DNA of 64,000 nucleotides, taken from NCBI RefSeq assembly GCF_022539665.2, contig NC_081339.1, positions 372,001 to 436,000 of the forward strand. The letters run 5' to 3'. The stretch is from Daphnia carinata. Taxonomy: Eukaryota > Arthropoda > Branchiopoda > Diplostraca > Daphniidae. The translations under genes were made by a program, and so were the position numbers. Position 1 is the first letter of the stretch; the number at the start of each line of letters is the position of its first letter. Positions 1-11,327 of the stretch are shown one piece after another. Under the pieces are notes generated by a model that was given only the letters and a program-made list of their open reading frames with translations, had not been told where the DNA came from and did not search any database.

Positions 1-435
1 CTGGTGAGGGAATGTTGTGGCGCCTTTTGGGTGGTCGATACTACTCTGCCTTCCAAAATTTTCTGAATGAGATCGGGAGAGTTCGATATCCAACCCTGGA
101 GGTGCAGATCCGCCGACGCTAGAGTTTCGGCGACAGCTATGGCTTCTTTAACTCCTTCCTCTACAGACGCGGCTGATCCTAAATAGTCATCGACGTAGAT
201 CTTGCGTAAGATAGCTTGAACTACCATTTCACTGGCTCCTAGATCTTGCGCTACTCGTCTGCTAGTATGTATGGCAATAAATGGTGAACAACTTGCCCCA
301 AACGGAAGCCGATTCATTTGGCAGACTACTTGCTCTCTTGATTGGTAGTCTTGCCATAAAAAAAACAAAAGTAAGCCGAATCTGAGGGCTTCAGTCTGAA
401 GCGGCTGAACATAGCTTCGATGTCTGAAGCCCAAG
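1..435 (-). pseudogene. BEL/Pao reverse transcriptase, catalytic part (frameshifted)
   Basis: The minus strand encodes the palm region of a Pao-type reverse transcriptase. The catalytic motif YVDDYLGS is seen at about 174-197, preceded by a segment reading LPFGASCSPFIA, typical of the fingers/palm in this family. It lies in a different frame from the upstream RT segment at 436-765, so at least one frameshift separates them. The region continues out of the window. It would copy element RNA into DNA inside virus-like particles; this copy cannot make a continuous protein. Confidence 0.75.
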
Positions 436-765
436 CTACTTCCCCTTCTCTAAATTGAATGAGAACCGCTGCAATGGAAGGCTGGAGAGCTGGGCCGTCA
501 AGATGGCGTCATTCAAACATTTCCCTTTAAAGCAGGCGGCGGCGTCGAAAACCACTCGTAATTTAGGTCCTTTGTACACGCCATGATGTGCCAAGAAATA
601 CTTCACCACGTCGGGAGTTGGGTCATTGATTACGGAGGCATATCCTTTGTCGAAGGTCTTCTGCATGGCGACACGGTAGTCCTTTTCGAACTGCGGGTTA
701 CTCTCAAAAGTCCTTTGAATCGGCCATTTGACGATTCGTGAAGGGTTACACAGAATCTGCGACAA
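436..765 (-). pseudogene. BEL/Pao reverse transcriptase, N-terminal part
   Basis: A 109-codon open segment with the BEL/Pao RT signature: a VVKYFLAHHGV block followed by LRVVFDAAA. The latter matches the conserved stretch in which a V-D-A motif begins the RT palm. It is separated from the Gag-protease frame by a break near 766-783 and from the YVDD segment by another near 440. It is a fragment of one Gag-Pol polyprotein, not a gene of its own. Confidence 0.8.
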
Positions 766-782
766 ACGTGTCGTTCGTAATT

Positions 783-2825
783 TTAGTTGATGTTGATATT
801 GTCACAGCTGCGAAACTCGTTCGTAATCTTGTGAAGCCTCGCTGTAGTCACAGTGGAGTCTCTGTCGATAACTCTCCGAAGGATCCACCCCAACCTCGTA
901 CGAGAAGCTATTGGCTCAGATTCCCCTCCGTATCTCGACTCTAATACCGCCAACAGATGTCCGTAATCCATTCCTATCAGGACATCAACTGGTCCACCCG
1001 TTTCCTTAACTGGTAGGTCGGACAGATGAGCCCACCGGTGCTTCAGATTCGGCCAGTCGATCTTCGGTGTAGGTGCTGCTACTTGTGGTAAGGTGGAAAG
1101 CAGCAACTTAAAAGTTTCCCCGGTAGTTGAGCGCATCTGGATTTCGATTTTCTGTGAAGAATAACGGTTGACAACTCCACCGGCCCCATCCACTTCTAAT
1201 ACTTGTCGAGGGCCCCGAATGCTCAAGCGGCTTGCAAGTCCTTGCCTCATCAACGGCGTATCGCTTCCTTCATCTACGAAGACGTTCGTTGGAGTTATCG
1301 TACCATCAGCGGCAATGATTTCTAAGCGTATCATCCTCATGGCAATTTTGTGACGAGCTGGTTGGGCGGCTCGTAGAGTGTTGTTTCGGGCACTTTCACT
1401 TAGGCCACTTGAGAAATCGTGCAAGAGGGGGTGGTGAGTATATTTACAACCTTCGAACTTGCAGGCCTTCCTGTAATTACAATCTCTTGCACTATGTTTC
1501 GATCCCAGGCAGCTGAAACACAGTCGATGTTTGGCGCACAAACCTACTCGGTCTCCCACTGAGAGGGTCTTAAAATCTTCGCATTCGGCGAGACGATGTT
1601 CCTTTTCACAGCGAAAACAGAAAGCGACTACTACTCTTGGTTTCGGCGGGGTGACTTCGGTCTGAGTTTTGGTGACACTTTGATGTGACCGGACTTGATG
1701 ACGATGATTAGTCTTGGTAGAAGGTGAAGGTAACTGATCGGCTGCTATGCTATAGGCGTTTTGGTAGGCGGATGCGCGAACGCAGAGCCAACTTCCAAAC
1801 GAGTTTAATGTGCGATCTTCAACTTCCCCACGACGCTCCATATTCCAGGCTAATCGGTCTTGTAGCTGTAGGCGTTGGCAGACCCTTTCGATTAGATCTG
1901 CGGAAGAGGTCACTCCAATCCAGCTGAGGTCGAAAAGATGAGTGCGTAACTTCTCCGCGTAGCGTTTGAAGTTAGAGGGATCGTGCTTCAGCTCTAACTT
2001 ATCAATGGCCTGCAAGTGTGCTGCCCGCATCACATCACGTCTGCCACACGTCTGCTTTAGTCTTGTAAGGGCTTCAATATAGGCTGCTTCACCTCCTCCC
2101 AAGCCATGCACTATGTCGGCACAGTCTCCTCTCAAATGTCGTTTAAGTAGTGCGAGCTTTTCGCCGGCGGATTTGTTCGAGTCGTGCACTAAGGCTCGAA
2201 ATAAATCGATCCAACAAAACCAATCTAGGGCTTTGCCGTAATAAAGCTCCAAATCCGCCCTCACTGAAGAGCGAGAACCTAGGTTCTGGTCGTGTATTGG
2301 CAGCAGTCGGCCGGAACTGTAAAGGTCGATCCACTCATCAGGTAGGCTATCCGCCCTTCCATCTGCTTCAGGAGAGATCCACCGGCGCTGGTTGTCACAC
2401 CATCCGACGATGTCTTTAAATCCTCTTGATGCGGAACGGGAACTGGCTCCGTCATCTACCTCCAGAATCAAACGTTGAAGGTCCCTTTCGGCTTGCTCCA
2501 TCTCCAAATCAGTTCCATCACGAACATCAACCCGTTCTAAGCCTACCGATAACTCAATACTGTTGCGTGGTGCCGCTCTGCTGGTCAATTGAGAAGGTTG
2601 AGCCCTGTTAGACGTGACGTCGTCACTTCTCAAGAGGGGATGGCGGGAGCTAAACTGCAAACCTTCACGATTGCTGTGTCGTGAGGAGTGCAAACTCACT
2701 GCCTCAGATGCTGGGTCGTTGATTCGAGCTTCCAGATACTCCTGAAATCTTTCTTGTACTACGCCTACTTGGTGTACGTAACGTAGCTGTAAGGCTTCAT
2801 GCTGCTCCATCTCGATTTGCTCCAC
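783..2825 (-). pseudogene. BEL/Pao Gag and aspartic protease region
   Basis: About 680 open codons in one frame. The first two thirds are Gag: a hydrophilic N-terminus, then a conserved nucleocapsid-precursor core. Around 1430-1640 there is a Cys/His-rich zinc-binding region (CFRCEKEHRLAEC, then CFSCLGSKHSARDC). The last third is a Pao-type aspartic protease with VFVDEGSDTPLM as active-site loop (D-E-G-S in place of the usual D-T/S-G) and a downstream DVLIGMDYG flap/hairpin. The first codon at 2825 is GTG, so it is not a real start; the frame is open upstream as far as a TAG at about 2848-2850, beyond which more Gag-like sequence reads to about 3060. The stop makes this copy defective. Confidence 0.85.
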
Positions 2826-2850
2826 ATTTTCTATGAGCTGCAGGTGTGAC

Positions 2851-3183
2851 TAGTTCAGTTTGCCCAAAGTTTCTTCAGCGTGCTTTACCAGTCCTCTTAT
2901 TGCTCCTCTGGATTCATTTCTCGTAATGGCTTCTGAAATCCGGTTGCACGTGAGCGTCACACTTTTCCGTAAGGTTCTACGTGTGGCCTTCTTCCTTTCT
3001 CGTTCTAACTCATCCACTTTGTAGAGGGGCTCTAACTTTGCTTGAAAAGGAGTAGCTTCGTTCGGGCAGTCTTAAGCAATATTTTGACAGAGAATTGAAA
3101 GACTTGAGAATAGCTGGTGTAATCTTCTTTGAGGCAAGTCAGGCTCAGCAGTCGTAACTTTTCAGTGGAACCACCAATCTGGC
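2851..3183 (-). pseudogene. 5' leader and disrupted N-terminus of BEL/Pao Gag
   Basis: Between the primer-binding site and the long Gag frame, the minus strand reads as a charged, helical Gag N-terminus (blocks such as YKVDELERERKKATRR and NRISEAITRNESRG). It ends at an in-frame TAG near 2849, just before the long open frame. This suggests the original Gag start lay upstream and that a single nonsense change split it. The rest is leader; no other gene is seen. Confidence 0.55.
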
Positions 3184-3200
3184 TCCGGCTCGAAGGACCA
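3184..3200 (-). promoter_or_regulatory. Primer-binding site, complementary to tRNA-Tyr 3' end
   Basis: The minus strand reads TGGTCCTTCGAGCCGGA immediately inside the LTR. This is the reverse complement of the CCGGCTCGAAGGA-CCA 3' end of eukaryotic tRNA-Tyr, recalled from general knowledge of that tRNA. It starts with TGG, one base from the LTR end, as expected for a minus-strand primer site. Confidence 0.75.
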
Positions 3201-3201
3201 A

Positions 3202-3612
3202 TGAATCTTAGCTCAAGAAGGGTATAGCTAGGCCTCGTCGTGTGATCCCAATGCGGTATGAATATTCAGATCACAGTTGCTCAACAATGGTATATTTGCC
3301 ACGAAAATGTGTACGTTGGTTGACTAAAGACTACGTTGGCCACCTCGGCTTCGACAACCAAAGGCAAAATATACGGTGATCTGGGCAACGTGTCTGAAGA
3401 ACAGCTTGATCGTAACACTAGGGAACAATGACTGACAGGACATGTGGTTTAATCAGACGACGAAACTCAACGTTAAAGCGGAACATAGACAATAAAGGTC
3501 TACCAACTGCTTAGTGAGAAGGAGAAAATGGACAAAGTATACTTGCGCCGCCAAGCGGCAGATTCTTTATGCTATCGCTGAGTTTATTCGCCAATCCACT
3601 ACTATCTTTACA
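3202..3612 (-). repeat. 5' LTR of the BEL/Pao element (about 411 bp)
   Basis: On the minus strand the block starts TGTAAAGATAG at 3612 and ends ATTCA at 3202, giving TG..CA ends next to the primer-binding site. The right limit is inferred from the TG..CA rule because no second LTR lies in the window for comparison. Confidence 0.6.
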
Positions 3613-4017
3613 TAATATTCAGCTTTTACATATTCTGATTTTGCTCTAATAGTATTTTTTTTAATCATTTATTAAATACCATGAAATTACTTAATTATTA
3701 ATTATGTCCAGTTGCGGAGAATATTCTTCGACGTACGGGACTCAAGTTTATGGAGTACCGCATAATCGTCGAGAGAATCAAGCAATTTTTAATGATAACC
3801 TTCTCACCTACGTATCATCCGACTTGCATGATCCCCATGCACTTACCCTCTCTTAACTTCTTTACTGAGACAGCTTAACTCGCCTTCCTTACGATCCTGA
3901 CACCGAAGAAAAGCTAATGGATCCTACCTTTGCCGAGAAGTCGATTCTTCTCTTAAACATGTTTTCTCGTCGTAAACTCGTTCCTAAGTCCTTTTGAACA
4001 CGCTGGCAGAGAGACTA
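3613..4017. other. Unassigned AT-rich sequence between LTR and first macro-repeat unit
   Basis: I see no coding frame, tRNA or recognisable transposon end here. The segment is not repeated at the equivalent position of units B, C or D, so it is probably the original flank of the tandem array or another unrecognised insertion. Confidence 0.4.
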
Positions 4018-4114
4018 TCCAATCGTCCAATGAGACACTAAAAAAAATGAACAGACTACGATACAAGAGAAGATTGCTGACATTTACCATTCTCGTTACT
4101 ACAAACTAGTGGTT

Positions 4115-4196
4115 ACCAGGTGTGATGAACGACCTCACGGCTCTATACAAAGACCAGAACTTAAGTCTGGCGCCATAACCACTCGGCCAACATGGT
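4115..4196 (-). pseudogene. tRNA-Leu(UAA)-like relic, unit A copy 1
   Basis: Minus strand keeps the acceptor-like ends (ACCA..TGGT), the A box TGGCCGAGTGG and the anticodon arm CCAGACTTAAGTTCTGG with UAA. The B box is damaged (GGTCGTTCATC instead of GTTCGATCC), so Pol III transcription is unlikely. Homologous relics stand at 20885, 25795 and 44918. Confidence 0.7.
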
Positions 4197-4292
4197 ACAC
4201 TAAAAATCAGTAACAGTAGCAGTAATAGCTGCTACAAAGAAATTTTCTTTCTTTCCAGTTGTACACAACCGTTAAACAATACATTTAAGATC

Positions 4293-4370
4293 AACGTGTG
4301 AAAATCCAACTTACGTATCTATGAAGAAACGAAAACTGAAGTCTGGTGCCTTAACATCTAGGCTAATCAA
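4293..4370 (-). pseudogene. Strongly decayed tRNA-Leu-like relic
   Basis: The plus strand reads a stretched match to the reverse complement of the neighbouring tRNA-Leu relics (AAGTCTGGTGCCTTAAC preceded by CTTACGTATCTATG). Both promoter boxes are unrecognisable. It repeats in units B (about 21065), C (about 25975) and D (about 45105). Confidence 0.45.
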
Positions 4371-4509
4371 TTAATATATCTTCAGCAATCAAATAATTGT
4401 GTAAAGTATTATCAGCACATGGTTGCGAAAGATTTAATAACAGAAATCCAATTTACCAGGATATAGATGCAATTTAGCGTTAGTCGTCTATTGTAGCAAA
4501 CTTATGGTT

Positions 4510-4591
4510 ACCAGATATGAGGATCGAACTTACGTCCCTATACAGAGACAGCAATTAAGTCTGGCGCCTTAACAACACGGTGAACCTTGTG
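4510..4591 (-). pseudogene. tRNA-Leu-like relic, unit A copy 3
   Basis: Minus strand retains the B box GTTCGATCC and the pattern GGCGCCAGACTTAATTGCTG, but the acceptor stem (ACAAGG..ATCTGGT) no longer pairs and the A box has drifted (CACCGTGTTG). Related copies lie at 21280 and 26190, with a partial one near 45330. Confidence 0.6.
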
Positions 4592-5879
4592 TTCACTAAT
4601 ACTATTTTACTTAATTGGAATCTTAGCTTAGAAATCCAATTGTCCACTGAGACACGCAAAAAAATGAACAGATTAAGGTAGAACAGAAGATTGCTGTCAT
4701 TTGCTATTTTTTTATTGTTTCTTACCTTTTTCAAATTGATTTATTCCTAAATCTACCAGGAAATAAAATTCATTTAACGATTTTTCGACGTGGCATGGTT
4801 CTATCTGCAACCAATATAATCCTTGTGGTTAACGATGTTTCCTAGCTTATGGTCCAACCTCCAATGAATGGGCAGCGCAGTTAAAACGTTATTTTAAAAA
4901 GTTTACCAACGGAAATCATTTGTCTTATAGAGCATGGTTTTCAATGTAAGATAAGAAACACAGCGCGAATGAATTAATTAAAGAGTGTTCACTATGAAAA
5001 CAAGTGAATACGAAGAATTTAGCGTTATATTATGATTATTCACATTACATTTTTACCAGCGAATGTCGGACGGATTCGTTCCTCTAAAGATAAAAAACTA
5101 AGGGTAGCTATCATGTCCTGATCATCCCAAGATCTGAAACTTTCTCCACCTTACCGCTCAGTTTATTTTCTACGCAAACAACAGAAACAAAAAGAAAAAA
5201 ACTAATAAAACCAAAAACTAAAAATAAAATAATAAATTCGTATTAGTATTATTATATAGGGTAAAAAAGCGAATTGGGACAGCGTTTGGGTTAACACTCT
5301 TTCTTATGGGGAATGTGTGTAAAGCCGATCTGCTAATTTCGGACAAAAACCATTGGACACTTATGTTAATCTGATCAGTCTTATTTTTCAAAACTAATTT
5401 ATTCGTTCGATTCAGTTTTTAATTCTGAATCGAATAGCCTAAGACACCGAAGAAGGTGCAATAAGAAAATATAGCGAAATGTATGTTTCAATAACCAAAA
5501 CAATGAGCTGTGAAAACGAGACATCAATTTTTCTGGCTTGGTAACTTGTGATCGAAACTCACCCCAAACACATAAAGTATTGATTTTTAAGATCGTATTA
5601 AACACTTCGCTCTTTAAGTAGCCAATAGACCATAGGTTCAACGGTAAAAAACAAAAAAAAATGTGATTGAAATTTTCGAGAAACCCGCATTGAACTTCCC
5701 GTAAACACGCGGTAATGTCCGAAATTTTAAACCGAAACAAATTATTTTCAACTTGGCCTATCCTACCCAATAAAGCCGTAACAATGCTCGTCGACTGTTT
5801 CTTAACAATGCGGTAAAATTTGTTACTAATGTAGACAAATAATATTCATCTAAATGGTGAGTGATTTACTCTATTTTTC
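4592..5879. other. AT-rich spacer of unit A
   Basis: No convincing gene. A minus-strand frame at 5399-5770 recurs in the other units (22170, 27080, 46182), but with changed ends and lengths, as expected for duplicated non-coding DNA. A patch near 5265 reads GCGAATTGGGACAGC, resembling the core of the satellite that follows. Confidence 0.5.
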
Positions 5880-8290
5880 CAACAGCTCCCATGACGCTAA
5901 ATCTGGACAGCAGACTAAGGATAAGTTGTATACGAAGTAATTGTAACATGTTCATAGCACAGCCATAAAGCTTTGGCAAACAAATTTGAAAGTCGGTGGT
6001 TCCACCCTGTATAGCGACCGATTATAATTCATTCTTTATACATTTCAGCTCATTTTTTTAAACCATACGATTTTCTTTCTTATTCAAGAGAGATAGTTAA
6101 TTCATTTTAATCATCCAAAACTAACATTTTTCCAATTAATATGGACATCACAGGGTTCGCCTAAATTCCGTTTATAAATCGGAAAGTTCGCACCTTAGCC
6201 AGCTTACAATATTCATCTATCCTGTGATTGCAATTTCCATATTTTTTACAGAAGCACCAATGGCACTAATTGGGACAGCAGACTATAAAGCAAACAACGA
6301 TGGTAGGCTGTGTATTTATTAGTAGACAACAGTGGCCTAGTCATACAGTATTGGAGTACTAACTCGAAGGTTTGTGGTTCAAAACCCGTTGCGGCTCATG
6401 TGCTAATATCTATTTATTATTTTTAATTAACAAACGCAATATCAACAAATATTGCTATTAATAGATTCGCTTAAATTTTCACTACAGGGCTGTTACCTGA
6501 TACCTATAACTAATGCTTTAAATTCTTATGTTTTTAAATAAGCACCCATGACGCTAATTAGGGACAGTAGACTAATTACAAAAAGAGATGTTATGCTTAT
6601 CAAATGAATTTTGTTAACCATTTTATTATTGATTACCATCCTAAAGGGTAATGGTTCTATGACTGTCAAGGAACTATTTTGAAATTTAATAATCCTCATT
6701 TTTCCATTTTTGTTGAGGTATTTCTAAATCACTACTACAATATCAACAATATTAGGAACAACAGATTCAGTTAAGTTCTCTCTACATGGCTATTGAATAT
6801 TTTTATGAAAATCATGTGAAAATATGCATCTAATCGGTGATTGAAATTTTTTTTATTTTTTAAATAAGCTCCCGTGATGCTAATTTAGGACAGCATTCTA
6901 CATACTGAAATGCACACTTTATGCTTTTAGCATTTTATTTTGCACCATAGCATAATCGTAAGATGTTGAATTGACAACCAAAAGGCTAACGGTTCTATAC
7001 CGTATGGTACATCTACTACAATTTTTTCTTATTTGATGAGATATTTTGAAATCACTAAGAACACCTTAAACTAAAGCAATATCATCAATACTGGTATCAA
7101 TAGATTGATTTAAGTTACCTCTACATGGCTGTTGAATATTTTAGGAAAATCACGTGAAAATATTTATCTAATGGGGGATTGTAATTCTTATGTTTTCTAC
7201 ACAAGCTTCCGTAACACTAATTTGGGACAGCAAACTACATACAACAAGACATGTTATGCTTTTTAACAATATTTCCTCAACCATAGCATAGTTGTAAGAC
7301 GTATGATTGCCACCGTAAACGATATTGGTTCTATACTGTCAAGGCACTATTTTCAAGTTTCGTTTTCCTCATTCCCGTATTTTTCCCTTTTTTATGAGAT
7401 ATTTGTAAATCATTATAGATACCTTACACTACTACATTATCAATAATATTAGGATCAAAAGATTCGTTTAAGTTTTCTCTTCATCGCTATTGAATGTTTT
7501 ATTTAAATCATGCGAAATTATACATCTAATCGGTAATTGCAATTTTATGTTTTTTACATAAGGTCTCATGACGCTAATTTGGGACAGCAGACTACATACT
7601 AGAGGACATATTACGCTTTTCAACTTTGTGTTGTTCGAGATGCTATAGGAGAATGGTTCCATACCGTCTGGGCACTACAATTTCTTTTTCCAAATTTTTG
7701 AACTATCCCCTTTTTTATGAGATATTTTTAAATCGCTAAAGATACCTTAAACTAAAACAATATCAAAAACATTAGGACCAATAGATTCTTTGAAGTTTTC
7801 TCTATATGGCTGTTGAATATTTTGTGAAAATCATGTGACAATATTTATCTAATGGGGGATAGCAATTCTTATATTTCTTTACATTAGCTCCCATGACGCT
7901 AATTTGGGATAGCACGCCACGTACTAAATATTAAGTAATAAGTATTATATTTTCTTGCTTCAATATGTAAGCGGTGGTATAGTCGTAGGACTTTGGATTG
8001 TCAACCCGAAGATTGATGGTTCAACTCAAATTGTAGAATATGAACAGATTGCTTTGCCTAATTGTTTCATTTTGTGAGATACTTTTAAACATTCTATGAC
8101 ACAGAATGACAGACTTGTGTAAGCTTCCTCTACATGGATGTTGCATATCTTATAAAAATTATGCGACAATATTCATGTAATCGGTAATGGCGAATTGTAT
8201 CATTCATAAAAATTACGATGGCAGTGGCTCTGTCGTAAGATGTTGGAATGGGAACCAAAGGATTGAAAAATTGATTCTTAATGCGACAAA
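5880..8290. repeat. Tandem satellite of about 290-365-bp tRNA-like monomers, unit A
   Basis: A core like GCTCCCATGACGCTAATTTGGGACAGCAGACTA recurs near 5888, 6252, 6541, 6868, 7205, 7562 and 7886, so monomers are about 290-365 bp. Each monomer carries a second conserved block resembling a tRNA (GGTATAGTCGTAGGAC..TTGTCAACCCGAAG..ATGGTTCAA near 7970-8035; TGGCCTAGTCATACAG..GTGGTTCAAAACCC near 6332-6395). A third block reads TTCGTTTAAGTTTTCTCTACATGGCTGTTGAATATTTT. The tRNA-like block has A-box-like and B-box-like pieces, suggesting a tRNA-derived (SINE-like) origin. No protein-coding frame persists across monomers. Confidence 0.8.
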
Positions 8291-8964
8291 TATTTATTAT
8301 TTTCCATTATTGGTTTTTTAATCACACTTTGTGTGATATTATGGAATCGCAATGAATGTTTGTAGGAAAACCTCAGAAAAATATAATATGAATTATGAAG
8401 AAACAGGCCTTATGGATCCATGAATCGCAAACACTACATTGGTTGCAATCATCCTTTGTACCTGTGCTTTTACACAGCATTCAGAAAACGTAGCCACTTT
8501 GTTCAGTATCTTTGACAAAGGCAAAAGAAACCCCTAATCGCGCCTCTAATCGTGCTCGAGACCTCGATGAGCGTCGTGATCCTTCTATAAAGACCTTGCC
8601 TGTTGTCTTTTTGCCCTTTTTTCCTTTTGCCTTCGGACTGTAAAACAGAAAAAATAATTATGAGGAATTAGGGAATTTAAAACATTAAACTGACCAAGTG
8701 CTATAATCATACAATGAAAACACACCATCTTTTGTCAAAGTGACATGAGAAGTAATTGCCTCAGATGACCCTGGTGTTGGCAGCGACTGGAAATGTCCGT
8801 TCCATTGTATTGGAGGTATCCCTCATCAACGTCGTCGTCAAATTCTTCATCCAACTGTGGCACATTGTTATTTTTGAAGAAATTTTCCATTTCCCTGCAA
8901 TTTTTCCGGTTTGCTGCCGCCTCCGCTTTTCCACCTCCGCCAAATGTTTTTTGCTTTTTCCTCG
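8291..8964. other. Non-satellite segment before the Gypsy remnant, unit A
   Basis: The minus strand holds two open stretches separated by an intron-like gap: an acidic one (8760-8950, including QLDEEFDDDVDEGYLQYNG) and a basic one after an AG at about 8640 (KGKKGKKTTGKVFIEG). Frames do not join cleanly and the same sequence is repeated at about 36900-37560. I read it as remnants of coding DNA of unknown origin, not a usable gene. Confidence 0.35.
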
Positions 8965-11150
8965 CCCCCTACGCAGATGTATTTACTGGCTTGGGACGGC
9001 TACCGACTGAACATACCATTAAGGTGAGCCCAGATGTTTTCCCCGAAGTACATGCAATCCGACGCCTGGCGTTCCGTCTCCGAAACCCGGTCGAAAAAAG
9101 CTCGCAGAGATGGAAGACGTGGAGATCATCGCACGAGTTACCAGATACTTCCATCCAATGAGTCGTCATACTTATGCAACATGGCGACCCCTTTCGGACG
9201 ATTCCGTTTCTGTCGGGGTTGCCGTTTGACATTCGATCAGCACCCAAGATGTGCCAGTGCACCATGGAGAAATTTTTCTATGGCATAGATGGCATTGAAA
9301 TCGACTTAGATGATTTGCTGGTACGGGGAGAGGCAAAAAAGCAAATAAATGAACGCCTGGTAGCTGTCCTTCGTCGCTGTCACGATGTTAATCTACGTCT
9401 AAACATTAAAAAGTGTCATTTCTTCCTGCAGGAGATACCCTGGCTTGGCCACATCGTCAAAGAAGGTCAATTAATGGCTGAACCAACCAAGGTGGAAGCA
9501 ATACTAAACATGCCATGCGTCGTTTGCCTAATTGCCAGTGCTGCGCCTTTCGATCCCGATCTTCCTCTGGTTAAATCCGTCGATGCCTCCCCCACCGTCC
9601 TTGGAGCAGTATGATTACAAGACAACCAGCCCGTCGCCAATGCATCCGTAACCCTGACGGAAACACAGAAACGTTACGTGCAGATCGAAAAGGAACTCCT
9701 TGCTATTCAGTTTGGACTGGACCGTTTTCGCCAATACGTGTATGGACAGGCAGTGGTCGTTGAAAACGACCACAAGCCCCTAGCAAGCCTCCTCAACAAA
9801 CCAATGGCATCATGCTCGCTCCGCATCCAGCGCATCCTCCTTTAACTTGAACGGCACGACTTAGTTTTTATCTACAAACCAGGACGTGACCTCTCCTTTC
9901 CGATGCCCTCAGCCGTGCCTCCAGTTCCATTATCCACACGGAAGACCAATCACAATCAAGTGATGAGCGCTTACATTTGGTGATTACGTCGGCCATGCCC
10001 GCTACGGACACCAGAACCCGTTACGCCAGCGCCGCTGCCACTGATCCCGCCCCACAAGTGGTGAAAGACATGCTTTTCAAAGGATGACCCGAACACAATA
10101 GAAATTGTCCAATAACGAACTAACCCTTTTCGAACGTTCGGCACGAGTTGTCAGAATGCGATGGCCTCTTCTTCGAGGGGAAACGGTGGTGGTCCGGAAA
10201 TCATTGCAGCAGGAAATCTCACGGAAAATCCACCTTGGCCACTTCAGAGAAGTCAAATGTGTCGAACGCGCAAAATCGGTTGTGTACTGACCAGGCTACA
10301 TTAACCAAGTCCGAAACATGGTGGCGTCGTGTTCAACCTGCAAAGAAAATGCAAACCAAAATCCTGCCCAGCCACTGTAACCTGTTGAGAACTCTCTGCA
10401 TCCTTTCCAGGTTGTGGGGTCAGACTTCAGAAGAACCCGGATTTTCGCCGATTTTGCGATCAATGCAAGCGAGAAGTTCCGCAAGGGCATTCAACACAGC
10501 GAAATAACTCTTCACCCGCCGTCCTCCTACAAGGCCGCCACTTTAGTGGCGCTCTTCCTTACACCACCTCAGCACTCACAACCATCCGTGGTTCCGTTTT
10601 GTCCGTCGGGCAGACGGTCCGAGTTCGCGTTTCCAGAGATTGGATTCCGGGTAATTTTAAAAAGGTATATGCAGATCCCCATTCGTATGTAGTCCACACC
10701 CTAGATGGGCGAAACTTCAGGAAATGATCAATGCCAGCTCCTCCACATTCTTCACCGTTTTTATAGTATTTGGCTAAACCACCTCCGCAGGACGTAGTGT
10801 CCCAGACTATTCCAGCTTTTCCCCAAGTTGGATGGTTACTACCACAGAAGTATACAACCCACCCGACTGACGAGAGTCCATTTCACTGGTTTTCACCGGT
10901 CGCTCCCGCAGTCGCCACTTCGTCAAGAGGCCAAGAGACATCGACCGCGCGTGGAATCACGCGTTTCGGACGGCCCTACCTCATCAACACCCGCTCGTTA
11001 CTTCCGGTTACACGCTATGTGTCTCACATACCGATGCTCTCACTCGCCTAAATTTTCTCACCCCATATCTGTCCGTTGCATCTGTCATATTTCACCAACC
11101 ACCTCTAACGTCCTACGAGGAACTATGCTAACCTCATAGTGTTATCATAT
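8965..11150 (+). pseudogene. Ty3/Gypsy pol remnant, unit A
   Basis: Plus strand, several frames. From 8968 it reads the segment just before RT (PYADVFTGLGRLPTEHTIKV). It jumps by an internal deletion to RT palm and thumb at 9174-9614 (LDDLLVRGEA in the YxDD position, then LRLNIKKCHFF and WLGHIVKEGQL), and ends at a TGA. RNase H follows around 9650-9900 (TQKRYVQIEKELLAI, VENDHKPL), then integrase zinc-binding sequence around 10105-10420 (CSTCKENANQNPAQP). Compared with unit C, part of the integrase core is missing near 10427. No LTRs are seen. The element is dead, and stops shared with unit C show it was dead before duplication. Confidence 0.8.
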
Positions 11151-11327
11151 TTTCACCTCATGCTTGTGATACATGTGCACCTCCTGCTCATGCTCATCAA
11201 GTTTTAAGTTGAAATCGTAGCCCACGATAAAGGAAGATGTAGTAAATGGTAAACTAGCAATCCCTGTAACTAAGAATACCCCGCGACCAAGAATACACAG
11301 TCTTGTCACAGCTACTGAAGCGGAACC

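Larger units (their letters stand above)
1..3612 (-). mobile_element. BEL/Pao LTR retrotransposon, 5' part, running off the left edge
   Basis: Read on the minus strand, the order is 5' LTR (3612 to 3202), primer-binding site (3200 to 3184), Gag with Cys/His motifs, a Pao-type aspartic protease, and reverse transcriptase reaching the window edge. RNase H, integrase and the 3' LTR would lie left of position 1. The family call rests on the Gag-protease arrangement, the Pao-style protease block and a YVDD reverse transcriptase motif. The coding region is broken by a stop near 2849 and by frame changes near 770 and 440, so this copy looks inactive. Target-site duplication cannot be tested because only one end is visible. 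Confidence 0.88.

Noticed and set aside
5399-5770. Minus-strand frame repeated in all four units (also 22170, 27080, 46182)
   Set aside because: Repetition comes from duplication of the whole unit. Frame ends shift between copies and there is no motif or codon-level conservation.
5880-8290. CRISPR-like or host gene-family interpretation of the regular repeats
   Set aside because: Monomers of 290-365 bp with diverged sequence throughout are a eukaryotic satellite, not short repeats with unique spacers.
8530-8950. Minus-strand two-exon host gene
   Set aside because: The acidic and basic open pieces do not join in one frame at the intron-like gap, and both units share the problem.
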